Source: Nannobrachium achirus
Lineage: Eukaryota; Chordata; Actinopteri; Myctophiformes; Myctophidae
Assembly: GCA_963921795.1 (NCBI GenBank)
Contig: OY997641.1
Location: 53,874,950-53,938,949 of the forward strand
Direction of reading: 5' to 3'
Length of the DNA: 64,000 nucleotides
Under the pieces are notes generated by a model that was given only the letters and a program-made list of their open reading frames with translations, was not told the origin of the DNA and did not search any database. Shown here in pieces: positions 34,168 to 49,423 of this stretch. How positions within the stretch are numbered: position 1 is the stretch's first letter; every line of letters starts with the position of its first letter. The position numbers and the translations under genes are program-made.

Positions 34168-36345
34168 ACTGGGGCAGGGTGGGCAGGTAGTGGGCAGGTA
34201 ACTGTGAATGTCCCAATAAGGAAAAGACCCTGGAAACGAAGAAATTAATTCCCCATATAATGTTAAACCAAAGGTTTGACTTTAATTCGTCAGCAAAGAT
34301 TTGCCCAAGAGCAATAATGCCAACAAAAGCAGTACCAATTATGCCTGCCATAATGCTTATCGCTGCCCAAGGCGTTGAGTCCGCGCAATTGCGGCCCTCA
34401 ACTCGCTCCGTCGGCACGGGGGGGGGGGGGTACTGGGGCAGGGTGGGCAGGTAGTGGGCAGGTAGTGGCGACTTGCTTTTATAAAAACGCCATGTTTTTG
34501 CCCATGTAAGACCGCTATGCTTTTATGATGGTGGGGGGGGGGGGGTACTGGGGCAGAGTGGGCAGGTAGTGGCGACTTGCTTTTATAAAAACGCCATGTT
34601 TTTGCCCATGTAAGACCGCTATGCTTTTATGATGGTGGGGGGGGGGGGGGGGGGGGGGGGGCACTGGGTACTGGGATCCTGAGGCTGCTGCTCTTCGGGG
34701 CCTTGCCCCCCCTGGAACTCGGGGGGGGGGGGGGGGGGGGGTACTGGGGCAGGGTGGGCAGGTAGTGGGCAGGTAACTGTGAATGTCCCAATAAGGAAAA
34801 GACCCACAATGGAAACGAAGAAATTAATTCCCCATATAATGTTAAACCAAAGGTTTAACATTAGTGGGCAGGTAGTGTGGGCAGGTAGTGGCGACTTGCT
34901 TTTATAAAAACGCCATGTTTTTGCCCATGTAAGACCGCTATGCTTTTATGATGGTGGGGGGGGGGGGGGGGGGGGGGGGGGCACTGGGTACTGGGATCCT
35001 GAGGCTGCTGCTCTTCGGGGCCTTGCCCCCCCTGGAACTCGGGGGGGGGGGGGGGGGGGGGGGGTACTGGGGCAGGGTGGGCAGGTAGTGGGCAGGTAAC
35101 TGTGAATGTCCCAATAAGGAAAAGACCCACAATGGAAACGAAGAAATTAATTCCCCATATAATGTTAAACCAAAGGTTTGACTTTAATTCGTCAGCAAAG
35201 ATTTGCCCAAGAGCAATAATGCCAACAAAAGCAGTACCAATTATGCCTGCCATAATGCTTATCGCTGCCCAAGGCGTTGAGTCCGCGCAATTGCGGCCCT
35301 CAACTCGCTCCGTCGGCACGGGGGGGGGGGGTACTGGGGCAGGGTGGGCAGGTAGTGGGCAGGTAGTGGCGACTTGCTTTTATAAAAACGCCATGTTTTT
35401 GCCCATGTAAGACCGCTATGCTTTTATGATGGTGGGGGGGGGGGTACTGGGGCAGAGTGGGCAGGTAGTGGCGACTTGCTTTTATAAAAACGCCATGTTT
35501 TTGCCCATGTAAGACCGCTATGCTTTTATGATGGTGGGGGGGGGGGGGGGGCACTGGGTACTGGGATCCTGAGGCTGCTGCTCTTCGGGGCCTTGCCCCC
35601 CCTGGAACTCGGGGGGGGGGGGGGGGGGGGGGGGGTACTGGGGCAGGGTGGGCAGGTAGTGGGCAGGTAACTGTGAATGTCCCAATAAGGAAAAGACCCA
35701 CAATGGAAACGAAGAAATTAATTCCCCATATAATGTTAAACCAAAGGTTTGACTTTAATTCGTCAGCAAAGATTTGCCCAAGAGCAATAATGCCAACAAA
35801 AGCAGTACCAATTATGCCTGCCATAATGCTTATCGCTGCCCAAGGCGTTGAGTCCGCGCAATTGCGGCCCTCAACTCGCTCCGTCGGCACGGGGGGGGGG
35901 GGGGGGGGTACTGGGGCAGGGTGGGCAGGTAGTGGCGACTTGCTTTTATAAAAACGCCATGTTTTTGCCCATGTAAGACCGCTATGCTTTTATGATGGTG
36001 GTGGGGGGGGTACTGGGGCAGGGTGGGCAGGTAGTGGCGACTTGCTTTTATAAAAACGCCATGTTTTTGCCCATGTAAGACCGCTATGCTTTTATGATGG
36101 TGGGGGGGGGGGGGTACTGGGGCAGAGTGGGCAGGTAGTGGCGACTTGCTTTTATAAAAACGCCATGTTTTTGCCCATGTAAGACCGCTATGCTTTTATG
36201 ATGGTGGGGGGGGGGGGGGGGGGGGGCACTGGGTACTGGGATCCTGAGGCTGCTGCTCTTCGGGGCCTTGCCCCCCCTGGAACTCGGGGGGGGGGGGGGG
36301 GGGGGGGGGGTACTGGGGCAGGGTGGGCAGGTAGTGGCGACTTGC
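33749..36345. repeat. G-run array (C) with truncated exon N copies
   Basis: Alternates about 100-bp units, G-runs up to about 30, the GGATCCTGAGGCTGCTGCTC segment, and partial copies of exon N at about 34201-34417, 34781-34862, 35097-35320 and 35668-35890. All partial copies have the same break after TTCACAGTTAC. One copy (34781-34862) is truncated to about 80 bp. Confidence 0.92.
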
Positions 36346-37514
36346 TTTTATAAAAACGCCATGCTTTAATAAGTGTTAAGACAGACAAAACAGAAAGTCC
36401 CATATAACAAATATAAGACGCAGCAGCAAATCTGCTGTTCTTTTCATTTTGAATTATGGTCAAAAAAACACCAAAAAGACCATTAAAAAAAAAAATAAGG
36501 GATCCCAAGGTAGGCGGTCCAGCCAGCAGCGGTGTTGCAAACCCCTTCTGTATGACTCTATCTACTGCACGTTTATGTTGTTGCATATTCATGAGCCATT
36601 GGGATTGATTGTTGCAACTTGTCACACTCTAGTAGTCTATTCAGCCAAGGCAACAAAGAACATTCCATCGAATTATAACGTAGAGTAAAGTAGGATACGG
36701 CCACCCATGGTGTCCATCAGTGCTTAATTTGTCAATGAAAAGGTGGGGGATCCTAGGTTTCGCGTGCACACGCGCACATGCACACACGTGCACACGCGCG
36801 CACACCCGGTGTACATTTTCATTAACACATTAACTATATATATATTATATATATACAGTATATATCACTGTCAACAATAAAGCATCACAGAAGCCAAAAA
36901 AGTCTCTATTTGGAAGGACGAAAACATAGATGACCATATATAAACAGCACTACTGCACAGTGCAATAGAATAATTATCTTATCTGTTTCAACAGAGGTGT
37001 GGTGTATCAAAATAGTAAAGTGAAAATGTATTTGTAAGAACACTGCACACACAGCCAAAGTGCCAAACTCACTGTTGCTAACCAAAATATCAGTGTACAA
37101 CAGTAATATCACTAATGTCCAGTCCAACAAAAGCAGATTCAGATTCAATCTGATTAATTGTCCTGTGTAACAAGGATGCATTTCCTTTTCTTGTTCACGT
37201 GTGTTTTGTCCATGACTAACTGAATCCTCTTTATATGCTTGCAAATTCAGACACATGACATCTTTTTCCAGAGATGTTGCAATCAGTTCTATGAGTTCTT
37301 CATCGTCACAAAGGTCTCCCCCCTCCTGTCTCACAGTACTCTCACTGGCTCTCCTGTCCTCCAGTCTTCATTTAATGTAGTTTCCCTTCAATGGATATAT
37401 AATTAGGACTGGAAGTTTTATTTTAAAAAAGCAAGCCTAAACTGGGTGACACGTTCTCTCACTTCTCTGTCCATTCACTGTCCATCAGCGCACGCACGCA
37501 CGCACGCACGCACC

Positions 37515-37605
<91 letters not shown>

Positions 37606-38992
37606 CAGCGCTGTCCCTGAGCAACAGAGCAAGCAATGTCACGACTCACGCTAATCATACCCACGCAGCGATGGGACATTTTTACACTCATTCACAACAT
37701 TTACTCATGGCTCTAAATCAATAACAATGCACAAGATAAATGCAAGTTAACAACGTGTGCTTAAAAGCCTTTTATGGCATTGAACTGAGCCTCGGTCCAA
37801 ATCCCCCCTGCAGTACTAAGGAGCCCCCTTTCACCTGTCGCTGCTGTCCTGTCCTCCTCACCACCTCCTTCGTCCTCACTCTCTGATTTATCCTCCTCAT
37901 CCTCCTCCTCTCGTTCCCCGTGCTGGTCATCGGGTGTCATCATGCCAGTGGCTGCCCCCTCCTCCTCCTCATCTGTGCCGCTGTTTACAGCACAGAGCCC
38001 CGCTGCTGCTGTGCTGTCGGCCTGTCGCTATCTGCCGAAATAACTTTGGCCTGTTTGGGGTCTGGCTGACCGACTGGTTTGAAGAACGTTAAAGTTTAGT
38101 CTGTCGCTTTGACATTTTAGCAGCCGCTTGCTTGTGTATTGTTTTGTTGCCCGGTAAACTCCATGGTAAACTCCCTGTGCAGTGTGCAGTGCAGCGTGCG
38201 ACCGAGGCGGAAACAAAACAACTAGTTGCGTGAACCTGTGTCATCACGTGATTGATGTTTGTCAAACCCCTATTTTATTTTTCAGATTAAAACGCATACA
38301 AATATTTAAAAAAAATATCAAACAAGGGTCACACCAGAACAACATAAAACAGAGAGAACATAGATTAAAAAAACAGTTTATTTATAGATTTTTATTGACA
38401 GGGAAGGTCCCGGATCCTTGATTCAAAATCAAATAGGTGGCGGATCCAATGAAATAGGTGCCGGTCAGAAAAAGTGAGGTACCGGAACAAGATCCGGCTT
38501 GATCCGGCACAAATTAAGCACTGTGTGTGTGTGTGTGTTCATCAACACAAGCAGAGCCTGAGGAGGTGGCAGCCGTTGCCGTGCCGGGTTCGGCCCAGTG
38601 TAAAAGGGCCTTAAATTTACTTAAACTGACTCCCCCCTCCCCAGCTCCCCTCCACCCCTCGTAGTCGGGCTAAACCCGGGGGGAAGGGGGGGGGGCGGGT
38701 GGGGAGAAGCTGGATTCCTTCCCCTTCCCTCTCTTGGGGGGGGTGCATCATGGATCGATATATTTTTGTAACTGTGAATGTCCCAATAAGGAAAAGACCC
38801 ACAATGGAAACGAAGAAATTAATTCCCCATATAATGTTAAACCAAAGGTTTGACTTTAATTCGTCAGCAAAGATTTGCCCAAGAGCAATAATGCCAACAA
38901 AAGCAGTACCAATTATGCCTGCCATAATGCTTATCGCTGCCCAAGGCGTTGAGTCCGCGCAATTGCGGCCCTCAACTCGCTCCGTCGGCACG
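36334..38992. repeat. Segmental unit, copy 2
   Basis: Near-identical to copy 1. The hAT-like element is 36718-38523, exon N 38617-38992, exon M about 36359-36495. The CA array length differs from copy 1 by a few repeats. Confidence 0.95.
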
Positions 38993-40927
38993 GGGGGGGG
39001 GGGTACTGGGGCAGGGTGGGCAGGTAGTGGCGACTTGCTTTTATAAAAACGCCATGTTTTTGCCCATGTAAGACCGCTATGCTTTTATGATGGTGGGGGG
39101 GGGGGGGTACTGGGGCAGAGTGGGCAGGTAGTGGCGACTTGCTTTTATAAAAACGCCATGTTTTTGCCCATGTAAGACCGCTATGCTTTTATGATGGTGG
39201 GGGGGGGGGGGGGGGGGGGCACTGGGTACTGGGATCCTGAGGCTGCTGCTCTTCGGGGCCTTGCCCCCCCTGGAACTCGGGGGGGGGGGGGGGGGGGGGG
39301 GGGGGGTACTGGGGCAGGGTGGGCAGGTAGTGGGCAGGTAACTGTGAATGTCCCAATAAGGAAAAGACCCACAATGGAAACGAAGAAATTAATTCCCCAT
39401 ATAATGTTAAACCAAAGGTTTAACATTAGTGGGCAGGTAGTGTGGGCAGGTAGTGGCGACTTGCTTTTATAAAAACGCCATGTTTTTGCCCATGTAAGAC
39501 CGCTATGCTTTTATGATGGTGGGGGGGGGGGGGGGGGGGGGGGGGGCACTGGGTACTGGGATCCTGAGGCTGCTGCTCTTCGGGGCCTTGCCCCCCCTGG
39601 AACTCGGGGGGGGGGGGGGGGGGGGGGGGTACTGGGGCAGGGTGGGCAGGTAGTGGGCAGGTAACTGTGAATGTCCCAATAAGGAAAAGACCCACAATGG
39701 AAACGAAGAAATTAATTCCCCATATAATGTTAAACCAAAGGTTTGACTTTAATTCGTCAGCAAAGATTTGCCCAAGAGCAATAATGCCAACAAAAGCAGT
39801 ACCAATTATGCCTGCCATAATGCTTATCGCTGCCCAAGGCGTTGAGTCCGCGCAATTGCGGCCCTCAACTCGCTCCGTCGGCACGGGGGGGGGGGGGTAC
39901 TGGGGCAGGGTGGGCAGGTAGTGGGCAGGTAGTGGCGACTTGCTTTTATAAAAACGCCATGTTTTTGCCCATGTAAGACCGCTATGCTTTTATGATGGTG
40001 GGGGGGGGGGGGTACTGGGGCAGAGTGGGCAGGTAGTGGCGACTTGCTTTTATAAAAACGCCATGTTTTTGCCCATGTAAGACCGCTATGCTTTTATGAT
40101 GGTGGGGGGGGGGGGGGGGGGGGCACTGGGTACTGGGATCCTGAGGCTGCTGCTCTTCGGGGCCTTGCCCCCCCTGGAACTCGGGGGGGGGGGGGGGGGG
40201 GGGGGGGGTACTGGGGCAGGGTGGGCAGGTAGTGGGCAGGTAACTGTGAATGTCCCAATAAGGAAAAGACCCACAATGGAAACGAAGAAATTAATTCCCC
40301 ATATAATGTTAAACCAAAGGTTTGACTTTAATTCGTCAGCAAAGATTTGCCCAAGAGCAATAATGCCAACAAAAGCAGTACCAATTATGCCTGCCATAAT
40401 GCTTATCGCTGCCCAAGGCGTTGAGTCCGCGCAATTGCGGCCCTCAACTCGCTCCGTCGGCACGGGGGGGGGGGGGGGTACTGGGGCAGGGTGGGCAGGT
40501 AGTGGCGACTTGCTTTTATAAAAACGCCATGTTTTTGCCCATGTAAGACCGCTATGCTTTTATGATGGTGGTGGGGGGGGGTACTGGGGCAGGGTGGGCA
40601 GGTAGTGGCGACTTGCTTTTATAAAAACGCCATGTTTTTTGCCCATGTAAGACCGCTATGCTGTTATGATGGTGGGGGGGGGGGGTACTGGGGCAGAGTG
40701 GGCAGGTAGTGGCGACTTGCTTTTATAAAAACGCCATGTTTTTGCCCATGTAAGACCGCTATGCTTTTATGATGGTGGGGGGGGGGGGGGGGGGGGGGCA
40801 CTGGGTACTGGGATCCTGAGGCTGCTGCTCTTCGGGGCCTTGCCCCCCCTGGAACTCGGGGGGGGGGGGGGGGGGGGGGGTACTGGGGCAGGGTGGGCAG
40901 GTAGTGGCGACTTGCTTTTATAAAAAC
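38992..40927. repeat. G-run array (D) with truncated exon N copies
   Basis: Same composition as array C. Partial exon N copies lie at about 39341-39427, 39662-39884 and 40240-40463. The order of blocks is the same as in 46263-48200, so these arrays were duplicated as blocks. Confidence 0.92.
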
Positions 40928-41937
40928 GCCATGCTTTAATAAGTGTTAAGACAGACAAAACAGAAAGTCCCATATAACAAATATAAGACGCAGCAGCAAA
41001 TCTGCTGTTCTTTTCATTTTGAATTATGGTAAAAAAAACACCAAAAAGACCATAAAAAAAAAAAATAAGGGATCCCAAGGTAGGCGGTCCAGCCAGCAGC
41101 AGTGGTCATCTGATGAGAGAGAGAGATGGGGAGAGAATTTTTAAAATATATTTACAGTCATATTTAGTCATATTAGAGAGACAGATAGTAATGTAAGACC
41201 GCTATGCTTTTATGATGGTGGGGGGGGGGGCACTGGGTACTGGGATCCTGAGGCTGCTGCTCTTCGGGGCCTTGCCCCCCCTGGAACTCGGGGGGGGGGG
41301 GGGGGGGGGGGGTACTGGGGCAGGGTGGGCAGGTAGTGGGCAGGTAACTGTGAATGTCCCAATAAGGAAAAGACCCACAATGGAAACGAAGAAATTAATT
41401 CCCCATATAATGTTAAACCAAAGGTTTGACTTTAATTCGTCAGCAAAGATTTGCCCAAGAGCAATAATGCCAACAAAAGCAGTACCAATTATGCCTGCCA
41501 TAATGCTTATCGCTGCCCAAGGCGTTGAGTCCGCGCAATTGCGGCCCTCAACTCGCTCCGTCGGCACGGGGGGGGGGGGGTACTGGGGCAGGGTGGGCAG
41601 GTAGTGGGCAGGTAGTGGCGACTTGCTTTTATAAAAACGCCATGTTTTTGCCCATGTAAGACCGCTATGCTTTTATGATGGGGGGGGGGGGGGGGGGGGG
41701 GGGCAGAGTGGGCAGGTAGTGGCGACTTGCTTTTATAAAAACGCCATGTTTTTGCCCATGTAAGACCGCTATGCTTTTATGATGGTGGGGGGGGGGGGGG
41801 GGGGCACTGGGTACTGGGATCCTGAGGCTGCTGCTCTTCGGGGCCTTGCCCCCCCTGGAACTCGGGGGGGGGGGGGGGGGGGGGGGTACTGGGGCAGGGT
41901 GGGCAGGTAGTGGCGACTTGCTTTTATAAAAACGCCA
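40928..41937. repeat. Exon M and exon N copies with array
   Basis: Exon M copy (about 40928-41085), a spacer with (GA)n, a short array, exon N copy (41346-41567) and more array. The same block recurs at about 49918-50930. Confidence 0.88.
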
Positions 41938-42204
41938 TGCTTTAATAAGTGTTAAGACAGACAAAACAGAAAGTCCCATATAACAAATATAAGACGCAGC
42001 AGCAAATCTGCTGTTCTTTTCATTTTGAATTATGGTAAAAAAGACCAAAAAGACCATTAAAAAAAAAAATAAGGGATCCCAAGGTAGGCGGTCCAGCCAG
42101 CAGCAGTGGTCATCTGATGAGAGAGAGAGATGGGGAGAGAATTTTTAAAATATATTTACAGTCATATTTAGTCATATTAGAGAGACAGATAGTAAATGAA
42201 TATC

Positions 42205-42503
<299 letters not shown>

Positions 42504-42534
42504 GCAATGACACATCATACGCCCATGTCCTCAC

Positions 42535-42777
42535 CAGGATCTTGGTGGTGTAAGCAGAGTTGATGGAGATGCTGTTGACCAGGACCTCCAGTGTTTCTGG
42601 CTTAATGGCGTCTGGCTCGGGCACCTTTCTGTAGTGCGTGTCCCCTATGTAGGCCTGCACCACGGTCATACGGTTCATTGTCAGAGTGCCCGTCTTGTCA
42701 GAGCAGATGGCCGTGGCATTGCCCATGGTCTCACAGGCGTCCAGGTGACGCACCAGGTTGTTATCTTTCATCATTTT
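42535..42777 (-). CDS. atp2b: ATP2B (PMCA) phosphorylation-site exon, copy 1
   Basis: 243 nt between a TGTGTAG acceptor and a G|GTGAGG donor encode [20 protein letters not shown], then [14 protein letters not shown] with the phosphorylated Asp of P-type ATPases, and [13 protein letters not shown]. It is intact, with phases matching vertebrate plasma-membrane Ca2+ pumps. GDTHY and AYTTKIL suggest ATP2B2/3 rather than ATP2B1/4, but this is not decisive. A second, near-identical copy is at 51541-51783, so this one may be a surplus exon. Confidence 0.9.
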
Positions 42778-42890
42778 CTACACAGAGATAGAGGGAGGGG
42801 GGGGGGGGGTCTTAGTGGGCCTCTTTTACGCATTATTTGATTTGGCCATAAGAAGGTATCCATATGTGTCATTTTAAGCCGAATACTTAA

Positions 42891-43326
42891 AGGAGGATGT
42901 TGCCACTTTTCAACCTATCTTCATATACTGTAATAGGTCCTCACTAATGTTCATAATAAAATAGCACCATTTTTTTCTACTCTGTCCAAGTCTCTTAGGA
43001 GAGCTGTGGGAAGTTCACAAATCCATAGTCTTGTGACATCATCATTTTCCCAAAAAATAAAATGTATCAATATTTTTAAAAATAATATTTAGATTTCTAT
43101 TATCGCGAGAACAATGGCTTCCACTTTAACATTGCAACTTTTCAGGAATAGAAAGCCTGCATTTTCTATTAGCTTGGATTCCCAATCGATGATGTCACAA
43201 GACGATGGGTTTCTGACCTGCCCACAACCCTCCTCTGAGAAAAAAAATATATTTTATTATTATTTTTATCATGAACATTTAGTGAGGACCAATTATATGA
43301 AGGTTGAAAAGTGGTGAAGTCCTCCT
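42891..43326. mobile_element. TTAA-flanked MITE, copy 1
   Basis: Flanked by TTAA (42887-42890 and 43327-43330). Ends AGGAGGATGTTGCCACTTTT and, in reverse complement, AGGAGGACTTCACCACTTTT are inverted repeats. No transposase. Its copy at 51896-52331 comes from the segmental duplication. Confidence 0.88.
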
Positions 43327-43330
43327 TTAA

Positions 43331-43978
43331 GAAGCAATACCATTAAAAACAGTAGAGATTGGAGAGACATGTTAAAGGAGAAGACCGTTCATAAAGGGTT
43401 AACTACTTTTTAGGCGTCTTACCTCATCTAATGACTAGTGGTCGTCTGGTCGAGGTCTTGCTGTTATCTCCCAAAGCATTGTTGTGATTTTCGTCCAAAC
43501 CGGAAAGCCGAGTTCCTTCTCACAACGGCGGTTATGGGCCAAACCAAAATCCAGGTATTTAAACATGTTAAAACAACAAAATAACGCCTCAGGTTTCCTT
43601 CATGGACTCACAGCAGTGAATGGATGTCAACAAACTTCACGTGATCGCAGCACTGTTGTGAAACAGCCGTAAAGCGAATGCTGTCTCCAGCAGAAGAATG
43701 TTTTTTATTCTACCAGCAGGGGCGTAGTTTTGCAATCTTTTGTTGCTTCTCCCTGCTAAATGTATGGAAAAAGCGATCTATGCAGTTCTATAATGTTGCA
43801 AACCCCTTCTGTATGACTCTATCTACTGCACGTTTATGTTGTTGCATATTCATGAGCCATTGGGATTGATTGTTGCAACTTGTCACACTCTAGTAGTCTA
43901 TTCAGCCAAGGCAACAAAGAACATTCCATCGAATTATAACGTAGAGTAAAGTAGGATACGGCCACCCATGGTGTCCAT
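43331..43978. other. ATP2B intron-like sequence
   Basis: No gene is recognised. The same sequence lies at 52336-52983. It includes the junction near 43795 (AATGTTGCAAACCCC) at which copies 1 and 2 resume after their deletion. Confidence 0.6.
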
Positions 43979-45793
<1,815 letters not shown>

Positions 45794-45890
45794 TGTGTGT
45801 GTGTGTGTTCATCAACACAAGCAGAGCCTGAGGAGGTGGCAGCCGTTGCCGTGCCGGGTTCGGCCCAGTGTAAAAGGGCCTTAAATTTAC

Positions 45891-46262
45891 TTAAACTGAC
45901 TCCCCCCTCCCCAGCTCCCCTCCACCCCTCGTAGTCGGGCTAAACCCGGGGGGAAGGGGGGGGGGGCGGGTGGGGAGAAGCTGGATTCCTTCCCCTTCCC
46001 TCTCTTGGGGGGGGTGCATCATGGATCGATATATTTTTGTAACTGTGAATGTCCCAATAAGGAAAAGACCCACAATGGAAACGAAGAAATTAATTCCCCA
46101 TATAATGTTAAACCAAAGGTTTGACTTTAATTCGTCAGCAAAGATTTGCCCAAGAGCAATAATGCCAACAAAAGCAGTACCAATTATGCCTGCCATAATG
46201 CTTATCGCTGCCCAAGGCGTTGAGTCCGCGCAATTGCGGCCCTCAACTCGCTCCGTCGGCAC
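45891..46262 (-). pseudogene. Membrane-protein exon N, copy 3
   Basis: As at 33373-33748, with the start removed by a G-run. The C-terminal part is shifted by one base in a G-tract near 45957-45966. Confidence 0.45.
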
Positions 46263-48380
46263 GGGGGGGGGGGGGGTACTGGGGCAGGGTGGGCAGGTAG
46301 TGGCGACTTGCTTTTATAAAAACGCCATGTTTTTGCCCATGTAAGACCGCTATGCTTTTATGATGGTGGTGGGGGGGGTACTGGGGCAGGGTGGGCAGGT
46401 AGTGGCGACTTGCTTTTATAAAAACGCCATGTTTTTGCCCATGTAAGACCGCTATGCTTTTATGATGGTGGGGGGGGGGGGGTACTGGGGCAGAGTGGGC
46501 AGGTAGTGGCGACTTGCTTTTATAAAAACGCCATGTTTTTGCCCATGTAAGACCGCTATGCTTTTATGATGGTGGGGGGGGGGGGGGGGGGGCACTGGGT
46601 ACTGGGATCCTGAGGCTGCTGCTCTTCGGGGCCTTGCCCCCCCTGGAACTCGGGGGGGGGGGGGGGGGGGGGGGGGGTACTGGGGCAGGGTGGGCAGGTA
46701 GTGGGCAGGTAACTGTGAATGTCCCAATAAGGAAAAGACCCACAATGGAAACGAAGAAATTAATTCCCCATATAATGTTAAACCAAAGGTTTGACTTTAA
46801 TTCGTCAGCAAAGATTTGCCCAAGAGCAATAATGCCAACAAAAGCAGTACCAATTATGCCTGCCATAATGCTTATCGCTGCCCAAGGCGTTGAGTCCGCG
46901 CAATTGCGGCCCTCAACTCGCTCCGTCGGCACGGGGGGGGGGGTACTGGGGCAGGGTGGGCAGGTAGTGGGCAGGTAGTGGCGACTTGCTTTTATAAAAA
47001 CGCCATGTTTTTGCCCATGTAAGACCGCTATGCTTTTATGATGGTGGGGGGGGGGGGTACTGGGGCAGAGTGGGCAGGTAGTGGCGACTTGCTTTTATAA
47101 AAACGCCATGTTTTTGCCCATGTAAGACCGCTATGCTTTTATGATGGTGGGGGGGGGGGGGGGGGGGGGGGGCACTGGGTACTGGGATCCTGAGGCTGCT
47201 GCTCTTCGGGGCCTTGCCCCCCCTGGAACTCGGGGGGGGGGGGGGGGGGGGGGGGGGGGTACTGGGGCAGGGTGGGCAGGTAGTGGGCAGGTAACTGTGA
47301 ATGTCCCAATAAGGAAAAGACCCACAATGGAAACGAAGAAATTAATTCCCCATATAATGTTAAACCAAAGGTTTAACATTAGTGGGCAGGTAGTGTGGGC
47401 AGGTAGTGGCGACTTGCTTTTATAAAAACGCCATGTTTTTGCCCATGTAAGACCGCTATGCTTTTATGATGGTGGGGGGGGGGGGGGGGGGGGGGGCACT
47501 GGGTACTGGGATCCTGAGGCTGCTGCTCTTCGGGGCCTTGCCCCCCCTGGAACTCGGGGGGGGGGGGGGGGGGGGGGTACTGGGGCAGGGTGGGCAGGTA
47601 GTGGGCAGGTAACTGTGAATGTCCCAATAAGGAAAAGACCCACAATGGAAACGAAGAAATTAATTCCCCATATAATGTTAAACCAAAGGTTTGACTTTAA
47701 TTCGTCAGCAAAGATTTGCCCAAGAGCAATAATGCCAACAAAAGCAGTACCAATTATGCCTGCCATAATGCTTATCGCTGCCCAAGGCGTTGAGTCCGCG
47801 CAATTGCGGCCCTCAACTCGCTCCGTCGGCACGGGGGGGGGGGGGTACTGGGGCAGGGTGGGCAGGTAGTGGGCAGGTAGTGGCGACTTGCTTTTATAAA
47901 AACGCCATGTTTTTGCCCATGTAAGACCGCTATGCTTTTATGATGGTGGGGGGGGGGGGTACTGGGGCAGAGTGGGCAGGTAGTGGCGACTTGCTTTTAT
48001 AAAAACGCCATGTTTTTGCCCATGTAAGACCGCTATGCTTTTATGATGGTGGGGGGGGGGGGGGGGGGGGGGCACTGGGTACTGGGATCCTGAGGCTGCT
48101 GCTCTTCGGGGCCTTGCCCCCCCTGGAACTCGGGGGGGGGGGGGGGGGGGGGGGGGTACTGGGGCAGGGTGGGCAGGTAGTGGGCAGGTAACTGTGAATG
48201 TCCCAATAAGGAAAAGACCCACAATGGAAACGAAGAAATTAATTCCCCATATAATGTTAAACCAAAGGTTTGACTTTAATTCGTCAGCAAAGATTTGCCC
48301 AAGAGCAATAATGCCAACAAAAGCAGTACCAATTATGCCTGCCATAATGCTTATCGCTGCCCAAGGCGTTGAGTCCGCGC
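46263..48380. repeat. G-run array (E) with truncated exon N copies
   Basis: Same block order as arrays C and D. Partial exon N copies at about 46709-46932, 47292-47379, 47609-47832 and 48189-48380. The last is cut by the foldback element at 48385. Confidence 0.92.
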
Positions 48381-48384
48381 AATT

Positions 48385-49423
48385 AGCCCTTCGCTATGCC
48401 CCTCCTAAACCCGTGCTTGCCCAATGCCACGTTTAGCGACAGGTTACTAAGGCGGGTGCCTTGGCAAGCTGCCATGGCGGCGTGCAGCAATAGCACCCAG
48501 CTGCAGACTAAGTAACCTGCCTCAAACGCACGTCTAGGAAGAAAACAATAGCCTATACTAAAGTCAGATTAACATACAGTACACAAGTGTTACCAGTTAT
48601 ATTTTCTCATGAAGTGCTCCTAAATTATTCCAGTGGGTTTGTGTAGGTCAGTGCAATCCGTTCTGTTTTTGTTTCAGTGTTTGTGACACGGAAGCGAGTG
48701 GGTGGGACGTTCGCGAACGAATCGAGTCTTTTGAACGGCTCTTTGAAATGAACGATATAATTCGGTTCACAGTAGGGAGCCGTTCCTTTCTAATGAACAG
48801 TGTTGGGAAAAGTACTAAATATATTTACTTAGGTAAACATATCAATACTGCAATCAAGTTTGGAATGTTATTAATGTACTTAATATTTTGTGTTTTATTA
48901 ATGAGTAAAAGTAAAATAGTATTGGTATCAAAATGTACTTAAATTAGCCTACCAATATTAGAACGTAGCCTACTCATTATGCAGAATGTCCTGTTTCACA
49001 GGTTTTCCAATGAGTAAAATGTAGAAAAATCATTTGCAAATAGCTGATCTACAAGCTCACAATGCATTGCAACGTGACACATTGTGAGCTTGTAGATCAC
49101 CTATTTTCAAATGCCAGAAATGTATCCAATGGCAAAAAATGTATAGGCCTATTTGGGTGGAAGTGATTTACAATCATAATCAAAATCTACAAAGTAACCA
49201 GTAACTAAAATGAGGCAGTCTTTTGAACGGCTCTTTGAAAGGAACGGATCTCAGAGATCCGGTTCACTTCAGAGAACCATAAATCCCATCTCTATCTAGC
49301 AGCCAGACTCGCGGTACAGCGATGCGCGCCGCCATGGCAGCTTGCCAAGTCAGCTGCGTTAGTAACCTGTTGCTAACTTGGCATTGGACAAGGACGGCTT
49401 TAGGAGGGGCATAGCGAAGGGCT
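48385..49423. mobile_element. Foldback DNA transposon, 4-bp target duplication
   Basis: Inverted ends longer than 80 bp start AGCCCTTCGCTATGCCCCTC on both sides. The 4-bp AATT is duplicated (48381-48384 and 49424-49427), splitting GCGCAATTGCGG of an exon N copy. The interior holds other repeats: two GTCTTTTGAACGGCTCTTTG segments (about 48726 and 49219), an AGTGTTGGGAAAAGTACT stretch and one dispersed hairpin (49033-49111). It is unique to this copy of exon N, so it is younger than the duplications. Confidence 0.92.
49033..49111. repeat. Dispersed hairpin repeat, copy 9
   Basis: Arms of about 32 bp with TTGCAAATAGCTGATCTACA, AGCTCACAATG and their inverse, around a CATTGCAACGTGA-like centre. 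Confidence 0.92.

Noticed and set aside
43114..43317. 67-codon plus-strand frame
   Set aside because: It lies wholly within the TTAA-flanked MITE and is repeated only by the segmental duplication.
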